Assembly: GCA_023807065.1 (NCBI GenBank)
Contig: JAJJLU010004493.1
Span: 1-12,492 of the forward strand
Direction of reading: 5' to 3'
Source of the DNA: Isotricha intestinalis
Lineage: Eukaryota > Ciliophora > Litostomatea > Vestibuliferida > Isotrichidae
Length of the DNA: 12,492 nucleotides
Both the position numbers and the translations under genes were made by a program. The notes below the pieces were generated by a model, which did no database searches, was not told where the DNA came from, and was given only the letters and a program-made list of their open reading frames with translations. Numbering within the stretch: the first letter of the stretch is position 1; every line of letters starts with the position of its first letter. Below are positions 1 through 10,500 of the stretch, piece by piece.

Positions 1-300
1 TCTATAATATATGAAAGTGAAAGATTAATTAGTCATAAATGGGATAATAAAATAATAGAAGAAGATATTAAAAGAAGTAATACGAAAATAATAAAAGATG
101 AATAAGGGTATCTACAATATAGTTTTAAAAAAATAATGAAGAAATAAAAAAATAGCCAAAAAAAATTTTACTTGAAATATTAAAAAATGAATAGAAATAA
201 AAATAAATAAAAAAATAAATAATATAGTAATTACAATTCCTGATTATAATAATAATACAAAATCAATAATAGAAAAAATATGTTATAAAGCAGAAAAAAA
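1..300 (+). pseudogene. Hsp70 ATPase-domain relic, partial at left edge
   Basis: This looks like a fragment of the Hsp70 nucleotide-binding domain, cut off by the window edge. The plus strand reads in three frames in turn. Frame 1 (1-102, through a TAA at 103-105, to about 129) contains ERLISHKWDNKIIEEDIK, matching the Hsp70 stretch KRLIGRKF-DD--V--DMK. Frame 3 (132-190) contains NNEEI and ILLEILK, matching PEEIS-MVL-K-KE. Frame 2 (191-300) contains INNIVITIPDYNNN, matching the hallmark VTNAVVTVPAYFND. The order and spacing fit Hsp70. Two frame changes plus stops at 103 (TAA) and 153 (TAG) say it is dead, unless those codons are translated. The match ends near 300, where base composition rises in GC and the Hsp70 motif that should follow (INEPTAAA) is absent. 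Family assignment is by eye. Confidence 0.5.
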
Positions 301-301
301 C

Positions 302-2026
302 TTGGTTGATTTAGAATTGAAAAATCTATTTTCTGGTGATGCTTTTGATATCAAACTCTGCATATCTGTTTTTAGCTTTAAGGGATCTATTATTATTAAC
401 TTAAATTTAGGAAATAATATTATAGTAGGTTCTACTCAAATGATAAAGTCTTTCAAAGAACAACAAATTCTGATACTCAACTTCACTGATTGATAGATGT
501 TTTGTTGGGCAGGTATTGATTTAATATTATTGGACAATAGCATAAAATTTCCACTTTTAAAGGTTTTGTTTTTGAAGGATATTTCTGAATTTGATAAAGT
601 AGTTTGGATGTCCATTTCGATAGAATAATATGAAGTTTGGGAATAGTGTGTCTTAAAACCATTTAGGTAGAGAAATCAGTGTTTTGGTAACAAAGAATAG
701 CGACAAGTAAGCGATGTTTAATTTTCAACTTAATGATGATCTTTTGCATAGTATGTGCTCAAATTTCAAAAAAGTCAAAATAGAAACAAATTTCAACAAG
801 GTATCTATATTTTTCAAATGGTTATCTTCAGGTGGAAAAAACTAAGTTTGCCTTTGATTCTTACAAAAATCTTTAGCAATTTGATCTAATATTTTTAGAC
901 GACTGTTCGAATTTCAATCAAAGAGTTATGCTATGATGGGACATGAAGCTTTGTTGTTAATGGAGAGTTCGATGGAAGTTCATTTGTTGTTAAGGGGAAA
1001 TATAGTTAATTTGGAGGAAATTTAATGACAGAAGAAAACAGTAATGATTCAGCAAAAGGTGAAGAACTTGATGAGGAAGATAACTGTTGAGACATGGAGA
1101 TGATTGAGATAGTGATGATTTTGATGATGATGAATCTAATGATGATAATTCGGATGATGAAAAAACTTTGAAAATGATGAAGATATGGACAAGATGTATA
1201 TTATGAAAATCTGGATTGAGAAGGTGATGAAGATGTAATAAGTATTGCCCCTTCAGAAAATAACAATGAGCTGGATAAAAATGATACTCCTAATTGAAAT
1301 GACTAAAAGATATATCACACGCCTAGTATAGATGATGTAGTTACCTAAACTGAGCAAGAAAATGATAATCCTGTAGATGCAAACCAAAATAAGAAAAGCG
1401 AAAAACCACTTGCTTCATCGACACATCAGCTATTTGGGATGCTGGCTCTGTTGAAGAGTTAAGGGTTGAGCTGATATTTGAAACTTCAATAAAGTAATAT
1501 ATCTCATGGAGAGCTTATATCAGTTCCAGATGGATATATTTTTTTTTTCCCAGGACCCAGTATCAATTCCGCTGAAGATAAAGGCAAATGGCAAAATTAT
1601 AGGACATGAAAGACTTGTTAATGTTGAAGGTAAAATGGGTGTTCAAATGACGAAATTGATTTAGATTTTGTTTGAATAAGAGTAACATGGAAGGGTTTAC
1701 ATTTAATCAACAGATGGTAGATGAATTACTGGATTTCATATCCCTCGCACTATTCCTGATATTGCTAGTATCATCTTTTATAAAGATGGTAATAGTGATA
1801 AACCTTATTCTCAATGAACTTGGTCCCAACAGATACCCTCCAATAAGGTCTTGAATTGATTAGCGATAATGTGGAGCATTTAAGTAATGTTTCGTGTCAT
1901 AAAGGAAACTTGATTTCGTGATGGAATGATATAGCTTAAATTTGATTCAATCACACAGATAAAAGAAGTTGCCAAGACTTTACAAGAAATGATCCAATGC
2001 TTTTTAAAGACATCCCAGTAAAGTAA
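302..2026 (+). pseudogene. Decayed gene in a GC-richer island, family unknown
   Basis: I do not recognise this gene, but the stretch reads as old coding sequence. Open plus-strand segments follow one another in changing frames: 191-490 (100 codons, continuous with the Hsp70-like fragment), 497-625, 711-842, 784-933 with one TAG, 947-1087 with one TAA, 1108-1203, 1220-1459 with one TGA and two TAA, 1482-1661 (60 codons), 1672-1740 passing into 1725-1814, and 1862-2023 with several stops. Roughly 1010-1260 encodes an acidic Asp/Glu/Asn/Ser-rich section, for example DSDDFDDDESNDDNSDDE. The 1482-1661 segment looks strand-rich (IPLKIKANGKIIGHERLVNV). GC is visibly higher than in the flanks, suggesting a different origin or age, such as a mobile element or transferred gene. 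No transposase, reverse transcriptase or integrase motif, terminal repeat or target duplication was seen. Confidence 0.5.
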
Positions 2027-2960
2027 ATAAGTCATTTTTTGTCAAAGCTGCAAACACAATTCCTTATCATAAAGAAAAAATATATGATAGAGTCAAAGAT
2101 TTTTTATATTTTTTTAAAATATTTGAAAGACAAGAAAAATATTTATTTGATTATAATGAAATTTAAGCTATTAATGTTTTTTTCAAGAATTATATTTTAT
2201 TAATGTTAAATCAGATAATTTATTAATTAAACATTCTTTAAATTCTATTTTTGCTAATTCACATTTACATGTTTATGAAGATATCGAAAAAGAACTTGAA
2301 CCTTTTTATTTAATATTTCTTATTATGATATTTAACAAGAGAATTATTAGGAGAATCTGCTTTCTTTCAATTTTTTTTCGATAATTATCTTTGCAATGAA
2401 AATATTCTTGGGATGAAATGTTATATCCCAAATGAATTTTACAGAAAAGATTTTACTTCAAAAAGAAAGAAGAATACTTTTTATAGAAACAAATTATAAA
2501 TTTAGAAATCAAATTGAAACTTTTACTTCCTAATATAATAATAAAATATATAAAATTGAAACAAATAGATGTTAATTTAATTAACTTTAGATATTTACTT
2601 TATATTGAATGTACTCTTAATAATATTTATGGAATAATTGATGTACACAATTATTTTAATTTTGTAAAAGAATGTTAAACACGTTTTATTAGGGAAAAAT
2701 GATTTTTTAGTTAATTGAATTCAATTAAATAAAATTGTTTAACATATTAAAAAAATAACAATGATAATTTTATAAGAAGAATTCATTAAATATCATATTT
2801 ATAATATTAATTTAATGAAGAATGAAATTTATTTTCAATTTATATTAATACAGTTTAAGAATATAATGAAGTTATACTTGATGAAGTTATTAATTTGGAA
2901 GATATAGAAATAAAATGTTAAATTTATAAAGAAATACATTTGGTTTTTTAATATTTAATG
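2008..2960 (+). pseudogene. Frameshifted AT-rich relic gene, unknown family
   Basis: Four open segments succeed one another with small overlaps: 2008-2163 (52 codons), 2175-2381 (69), 2329-2496 (56) and 2487-2675 (63), alternating between two frames. A weaker continuation runs over 2776-2904 and to about 2960. In DNA this AT-rich a stop is expected about every ten codons, so four consecutive runs of this length on one strand are unlikely by chance. The predicted peptides are helical, with aromatic, Leu, Asn and Lys residues; examples are KIYDRVKDFLYFFKIFERQE, SLNSIFANSHLHVYEDIEKE and INFRYLLYIECTLNNIYGII. I cannot name the family. It might once have been an ankyrin-type or other helical-repeat protein, but no repeat period is evident. 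The three frame changes and terminal stops indicate a pseudogene; short introns are a less likely explanation. Confidence 0.45.
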
Positions 2961-3847
2961 GAATATTGTTTTTAAAAAGTATTTTTTTAATGATTTGTTA
3001 AATATAATTGGAAGATTAATTAGAGGAATTAAAGTGTATTCTAAAAAATTTTTGAGATTAAATTTATGACTCATTGTTCAAAAATATAAAATATTATTTT
3101 TCTAGATAACTTTCCATTATGCTGATTCAATTCTTATTTCATTTTAAATTTAATACCAATTATTAATTTAATATTAATTAAAGCCAAATATAATGCCCAT
3201 ATTATATAATTAATTAAAACATTTATACATATGATTTATATTGTAAACTTTATGATATTTTTAAAATTGATTTTCATTCAGCCATTTTATTTATTATATT
3301 TGAAAAATTGGTTTTTTTATTTTTTTTGTCTTTTTTTATTTAAATTATATTTTTTTTGTTTGTTTAGTTTTATTAGTAATATAATTATATTAGAATTTTT
3401 TAAAAGAATTAAAACAAAAAAAATCTTTATAAAAAAACAAAAAAAAGGACTTTTAAAAAAACAACTTAAATAAATAAATTTATAATGAACTAAAATTTTT
3501 TAAAAAAAAAATTTAAATAAACAATTATCCATTTTTATCCAAAAAAATTTCTTTAAAAAAAATTAAATAAGTTTAATAACTCAATAAAATTTATGATAAT
3601 TGAAAAAATTGTATTTATAAACAACTAAAATTAAAACATAAAATTTGAAATATTTTTCCTTTTTCAAAGTATTTTAATATTTTTCATTAACTCCCTCATA
3701 AATTTTTTTATTTTTATTTCAATACATCAATTTTTGATTATCACTATTTTTCCTTAAAATTATATATCTCAAAATCTAAAAACATAAAAGCAATATATGT
3801 TTTATAAAAGCGCGAATGAAAATAAGAAAAAAAAACAAAACAAAATT
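2961..3847. other. AT-rich intergenic stretch without a supported gene
   Basis: The stretch is rich in homopolymer A and T runs with frequent stops in all frames. The only notable open frame is ATG 3231 to TAA 3471-3473 on the plus strand (80 codons). It encodes a Phe/Leu/Ile/Tyr-rich hydrophobic peptide followed by a lysine-rich end. The hydrophobic part comes from T-runs and the basic part from A-runs, which is what AT-rich noncoding DNA gives by chance, so I do not call it a gene. No tRNA-like fold, satellite array or other repeat of note was seen. Confidence 0.5.
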
Positions 3848-4506
3848 ATGGGAGATAGAAAAAATAATCAAACAAATTATATAGCAAATATTGATTTTGC
3901 AAAAAGAGATAAAAGATTAAAAAAAAGCAATGATGATGGAATTTGATATCAACAATTGAAGAAATTTCTAAATTCCCATAATTAATAAGAATTTTATTTA
4001 AAAATCCTGATAATTTTGATCCTTCAGCTGATTATTTTGAAATGCAATATGGAAATCCAAAAAAAAATAATGAAAATTGAAAATAAATTTTCATGTAAGA
4101 TTGCTCATCAATATGGAAATAAAGTTTTAAAATTTGCACAATCTTATAAAAATACCTGTTTTTTACCTATTCTTGAAAAATTTTATGCTTTTTCTATTTT
4201 TGCACTAATTGTCAATTTTAATAATTCTCCTTGGAGATGTAATACAACAAGATAATGTCTTGGTATGTGATCGAATATCAAGCATTCCAGTCATTGCAAA
4301 TGTAAAAAAAGATGATATCGAGATTTGTTTTGACATACAAAAGTTTTTTCTTTGTACTAGTAACTTTTTAGGAGTCTATCATGATATGGTATCAGTATTC
4401 ATAAATGAAAACCATAAAAGATCCTTACAAAATAATCGATGCGGATGGCTTGTTTCTGTATACTAAAGATAAAAAACTCATAGATTCGATTTTATTGTGG
4501 TGGTGA
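3848..4506 (+). pseudogene. Multiply frameshifted relic upstream of the SecA-like gene
   Basis: A plausible original start is ATG 3848 (MGDRKNNQTNYIANIDFAKR). Reading then passes through 3848-3943 in frame 2, 3937-4077 in frame 1 with a TAA at 3979-3981, about 4066-4252 in frame 2, 4209-4463 in frame 0, and 4405-4503 in frame 1, ending at TGA 4504-4506. The segments overlap end to end and keep a protein-like composition, with short coherent pieces such as NPDNFDPSADYFEMQYGNP, DNVLVCDRISSIPVIANVKK and IKDPYKIIDADGLFLYTKDK. I do not recognise the family. The piece TIEEISKF resembles WSIEEISKF at residues 20-28 of the intact downstream protein. That could mean a related SAM-like start, or be chance in Lys/Ile/Glu-rich sequence. 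The second half is a little richer in GC, like the 300-2026 island. Confidence 0.5.
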
Positions 4507-4581
4507 GTTATACATGGCTAGTGTAATCCTTTTATTATTTATTATTTATATCTAAGATTAATTTTATTAAATTATTTTATA
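4507..4581 (+). promoter_or_regulatory. Putative 5' leader/promoter of the SecA-like gene
   Basis: These 75 bases separate the upstream relic's last stop from the start codon. From 4530 on they are almost purely A/T. There is no purine-rich ribosome-binding site before the ATG (TTATTTTATA precedes it), which fits a eukaryotic rather than bacterial gene. No specific promoter element can be identified, because TATA-like strings occur throughout the window. An in-frame TAG at 4519-4521 limits how far the reading frame could extend upstream. Confidence 0.3.
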
Positions 4582-7500
4582 ATGTTGGATATAGACAACA
4601 ATGAAATAAATTATTATCAATTGTATAATATCAACAAATGGAGCATTGAAGAAATCTCGAAATTTTCCACATTTTATAATAATTCCAAAAAAAATAAAGA
4701 TTGTTTACATGTAATATATGAGTATAAACTTCCATTTAATCAAGTCAAATCTTTGAATGAAAAAGAATTGCAAAAAATAGGGATTCAAAATTTTTATGAA
4801 AAAACCTATGATAGAGATATAGATGAACTTTTAATAGAACATTCATCAATATTAAAAGAAAAAGAAATGGATAATAATACAACAGAAGATCATATAATAT
4901 CTCAAAGAGTTAAAAATATAAAGGCATTATCTAATGTATATAAAGATATAAAAATAACAAAAGAAACAATTAATGATCCAAATAATAAAGATTTAAAAAA
5001 TAAAGAAGATGATTTAATAGCAATAATAAATAACGGAGTAAAAAGTATTAAAGGCTATCAATTAAGAGATTCTCAAATTTATGCATTATTAGTATTATTG
5101 AATAAAAAACAACATAGAGGAAAAATTGCACAAATTTTAACTGGTGAAGGGAAAACTATTATAATTAATTGTTTAGCTATTATTCTGGCTTTAAAAGGTC
5201 ATAAAGTTGATATAGTTACTAGTAACCCAATATTAGCTATAAGAGATTCGGAAGAATCTGAAGAATTATATAATTATTTTGGTATTTCTGTATCAAATAA
5301 TGTAAATGAAAAAAAAGAAATAATGAAATATATAAAAGGAGATGAAGATAATTGTTATACTAAAGATATTTTATATGGAACAACATTTGAATACCAAGGT
5401 GATATATTAGATGATGAATATAATTTAAGTGGTGTAAGAAAAAATAGAGGTTATGATGTTGTAATAGTTGATGAAATTGATAGTATGCTTATAGATGAAT
5501 ATGCAAGTAAAACAAGATTGGCCAGTTCTAAACCTTTTTTAGAAAAATATTCAGTTTTATTACTTTTATTATGGGCATTTTATAAGAGAATAAAATTAGA
5601 TGATGATGAAGTTGTACAAGATGAACAATTAAAAGAAGAATTAAAAAAGTATTTAAAAGGAAAAATTGTGGATGTTATAAATTCTAAGGAAAATTTTATT
5701 TCTTTAAGTCAAATTGGAAAAAAATTTGCTTTAGATCAAGTGGATAAATGGATTGATAGCTTAATAGGAAGTTTAAGTATGAAAAAAGATGATAGATATA
5801 TTATTAAAAATGATCAAATTATACCTGTTGATCAAGATAATACAGGTGTTATACAAAAAGCTACAACATTATCTTATGGATTACATCAATTTTTACAAAT
5901 GAAAAATAACTTACCTGTAACACCTATATCAATAATGACAAACTATTTATCAAATTTAGGATTTTTTAAAAAATATATTAAATCAGAAGGTAATTTTATT
6001 TATGGAATGAGTGGAACTTTAGGGTCAAAAAAAGCTAGAGAATTATTAGGTGATATTTATGGATTAGATTTTGACTATATACCTCCTAATAGTACCAGAA
6101 TTTTAAGAGAATTAACTAGTTGTATATCCTTTGACAAACACTATTTTAATAACAATATTATAAGAATAGTAAAAAGAGAAACAAATGGTGGTAGGGGTAT
6201 TCTATTAATTTGTGAAAATATTGATTCAGTAAATAAAATATACGAAGAACTTAATATTCATTGCCAAAATTTAAATTTGATAAAAATAATAGGAGATGAT
6301 GATGAAAAACAAAAAATACCATCGTCAATGAAACCAAATACAGTTATAATATCAACAAATATATCAGGAAGAGGCACTGATTTAAAATTAGGAGAAGAAA
6401 TTCTTAAAAATGGGGGATTGCATGTTATTATTACATTTATACCTAATAATTGTAGAGTAGAAGAACAAAATTATGGAAGAGCAGGAAGAAAGGGAGAGCC
6501 TGGTACATGGCAATTAGTGATTAATTATCAAGAAGAAATGGGTAAATACTATGAATTAAATAATTTAGAAGAAAAATATGTAAATTATGCAAAGATATGT
6601 AAATCTCTAGATTTATTCACTGATTTAAATATTACTAATTTTATGAATGGTTTTTCTATAGATTGCTTAAGAAATTTAAGGGAAAAAAGAGAATTATCTA
6701 TATTAGATAATTCTCGAAAATTTATCGATAAAGTAGATAAAGAAGATTATTTATTTAATCTTTATTGTGGAATGATTAATGAAAAAAAAGAATTAAGAGA
6801 AGATGAAAACTCTATTTATTTAGAATCAATTGAAGAAAAATGGGCTATTTTTTTATATAATTTAAATTTAACTAATAAAAGCAGGGATCAAGTTTATGAT
6901 GAATTTAATAAATTCAAAAATGAAATATTAAGAGAATTAAAAGATGGAACCATAGTCAAAAATCCAGGATTTTATAATAGATATGTAAATAAAAAATTAA
7001 GTTTGATAATTGAAAATGAGCAAGAAAAGAGTATGAAGGATCAAGTTGTGGAAGGTTTAGCTCATTTAGGAAAAAAAATAAAAAGTTTATTTATAAAAGA
7101 TAAAAATATTGACTCATATGAAGAATATATTAAAAAATGTAATTATTCAATAAAACTGGATCCTAATTCATTTATTCCTTATTATTTAAGAGCAATTTGT
7201 AAAATATTAAAAAAAGAAGAAGGATTAGAAGATCTCAAATCTTCCTTACAATATATAAAAGAAGAAAAATTAGGATATCAAAGATTATATATTTTACTTA
7301 AATCTCTTTGTATTAATACAACATTTCCATATAATCAATTAAGAATATTAAATAATATAGAAAATCAAATTATAAATCAAAATATAAATGATTACAAGAA
7401 TTTAAAAGCATCTGATTTAATAATAAAAAAGAAGAGATTCGATGAAATATTTTCTTTTAAAGAAGATGATGGAACAAATAAAGATAGAATTATTCCAGAA

Positions 7501-10500
7501 TATTTGAAAAAATATTTTTATAATATAAGAGATAATGGTTTAAATTATTTTTTTTTTTTAAAAGAAAAAGTTTCAATTTTAAAGGTTGTCTTAATGCTAG
7601 GAGGAGCGGGATTATTAATAGGTCTATCTGTTTTAAGTTTTGGAATTCTCCCAGCTATTGGTGCAGCAGTAATAACTGGTATAAGTGCAATAATAGGTGG
7701 TTTTTCAATTGTTAATGGATTAGATGATTTATTTACGGGTGAACATGATAGATATTTTAAAGATTCTTATGATATTAACTTTTTTAATTTTTTGAAAAGA
7801 AGAAAGAAAATAAGGAAATTTTATGATTTAAATTTAGATGAAATTTGTAATAAATATGATTTAGAATTTCAAAAGAAAAAAAATAAAGAAGATGAAAAGA
7901 ATTTCAAAAACAATTTTGTTAAAAAATATAGAAAAGTTCAACCAACTGATGAAGAAAGAAAACTTTTAGAAGATATTTCTGATAATATTGATGAAAAAAA
8001 AATTGAAAAAAGAAAAGAAGAATTAAAAAGCAAATTAAACAAAGATGAAAAAAAAGCAATTGTAGGTAATAATATAATGAAAAGCGCAGGCAAAGATTTT
8101 ATAGATAAAGGAAAAGATGTTCATGAAAAAATTAATCAAAATCAAAAAGAATTAAAGGATATTTTTGATAAAGCTATTAAAAGCGATGTCAAAGAAAAAT
8201 ATAAAGAAGAAATTGAAAAAGAAGAAAATGAATTCAAACAAAATTTACAAAATTTGAATGAAAAAGAAATGAAGTATAAAAAAGAAGAAAAAAAAGTAAA
8301 TGATGAAATTGAAAAAATAAATAAAAAGCAAAAAGAGCATAATGAAAAAAGTAAAAATCATTCAAATAAAATAAAAGATCTTAACAAAGAAACAGAAAGA
8401 GAAAATGAAAAGAACAGAAAATTAGAACAAGATATTAAACAATATAATGAAAAAATGAATAAAATAAATAATGGTCAAAAAAATATAATTATTAGTGAAG
8501 ATGAAAAAAAAAAATTAGATGATAGAATAACCGAAATGAAAAAAGCGGGAGAGAAAATAAATGAAAAGAGAAATCAATTAAATAGTGAAGCAGATAAATT
8601 GAATAAAGAACAGGATGAACTAGATAGAGAAAAAGAAAAATGTCAAAAAAAAATAGATGAAGTAGAAAAAGAGAAAAATGATTTGAATAATGAAATAGAG
8701 GAATCAAATAAGAAAAAAGATTTAATAAATGAAAAAATAAATTTTTATAATAATTTAGAGGATAATTTAGACTTTGATATAAAAGGAGAAAACTTTCAAT
8801 TAAAATTAAAAAATAAGCCTAACATCGAATTAAAAGGATTAAATACAATTTTAAAAAAAGTAGAAGATAATGTAAATTTAGCTTTTGATAAAGAATTGGA
8901 GATTCTTGCAAAAAAGGAAATAGACGAAGAAAATGAAAAAAAATATAATTTAGTTAGTAACGGAGTTGAAGAAAGATTACAAAAAATAAATCAAGAAAAA
9001 CATTGTAACTGGGATAATTGTTTTAACAAATCTTTTTTCTCAGATAAATATAAATATACTTATGATGATATGAAAAAAATTGTTAAATTTGATTCAAAAA
9101 AATATAGAGATAAATTAGATTTTTATTATATATCTGATTTAGAAAATCTCAAAAATTTAGAAAAATTAAAAAATTATTTAGATAATAAAAAAATAGTATT
9201 TGGAAACTATTATAATAGTGAAAACAAATCTTGGGACTGTTTTGCCATAATACCCAATGACTCTAATTATTCTTTATTATATAAGTCATCCAGTGGAAAA
9301 AATCCACCAGAAAAATTTATGACTTTCTTTAAAAATAAAATTGGTAATAATTATGAAGCAAAAATCAACAAAAAAATTGAAAATCCAGAAAGTAAATTTT
9401 CTGAAGTTGATGCTATTGAAAATATAAAAATAATGATAGATGAAATATCTAAGAATAAAAATGAGTTTATAAAAGATTTCACAAATTTCAAAAACTTTTA
9501 TAAAGAGGATAACGAACAGAAAAAGGAGAAAAAGGAAAAAATATATCCAAAAAAATTTATAAAATCTGTCTATGACAGCAAGAAAAAAAGAAATAAATCA
9601 TCACGTATATCATTAGGACTGTTTAGAGAATATTTCACAAATGAAGAAAAACCAAATGAAATAGAATTGGATTTTTTCAATCAAATATATGATATATTAA
9701 TTAATTATGATGAAATAGATAATAAAGAAAAAGAGATATTAAAAAAAGAATATCAAGATATAAAAAATAGTTATTATAAAATAAAATTTAATGGAAATGA
9801 TATTGTTGATGACAATGAAGAATATGATTCAAAAAAAAATATAGAGTCAGATAAAAAGGAAGACAATAAAGATAATTCTTTTAATTATATGAAAAAAGAA
9901 AATAAATCATCATTAGAAAATGGAACGAAAAAAGAAATTATTTCAAATGGTGGTGATATTAAAAATAGTGATAATGAAAATAGTAAAGAAAATTTGAAGG
10001 AAAATGGTAATGAGAATGATAGATTAAAAAAAAATGATTCAAATGATGAAAATAAAATGAAAAATAATACAAATAATAATGAAAATAAAATGAAAAATAA
10101 TAATAATACAAGAATAACTAATAATAATGATAATTATAATTCACAAATCAATAACAATGAAATAAAAAAAGAAAATAAAAATAATAAAAATAATGCTGAC
10201 AATCAAATGAGTGATATGAATAAAAATAATGAAAATAAAATTGTTGGCAATCAAATGGGTGATATAAATGTCAATGAAATAAATGAAGAAAAGATAAAAG
10301 AAGATATTAAAGACTTAAACAATAGTAAAAATGAAAATGAAACTGCTGAAATAAATAGTGTTTTAAGTCAAAATAAAAACTTAATTAATAAAGGAAACAT
10401 ACAAAATCCAAGTAACATCGAAAATAATGTAAAATCAAAGAATAAATCTAAGAATAATTTCAATAAAAAATTGAATGAAAAGAAAAAAGAAGAAAGAGGT

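Noticed and set aside
1672..1854. 60-codon hydrophobic open frame
   Set aside because: Its first part (EGFTFNQQMVDELLDF) looks real, but the hydrophobic second half is a shadow; another frame over 1725-1859 (HIPRTIPDIASIIFYKDGN) is more protein-like. It is treated as part of the decayed island.
300..2030. Transposon with terminal inverted repeats or reverse transcriptase
   Set aside because: No matching ends, target duplication, or catalytic motifs of transposases, integrases or polymerases could be seen by eye.
2008..2675. Introns joining the open segments
   Set aside because: Segments overlap or nearly abut, leaving no room for introns with clear GT/AG borders; indels explain the frame changes better.
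3231..3473. 80-codon hydrophobic plus-strand frame with an ATG
   Set aside because: It is composed of T-runs followed by A-runs; no convincing design beyond homopolymer translation.
8492..8707. Minus-strand open frame of 71 codons rich in Phe, Leu, His
   Set aside because: It lies antisense to the coiled-coil codons of the large gene; its composition is simply the complement of Lys/Glu-rich codons.
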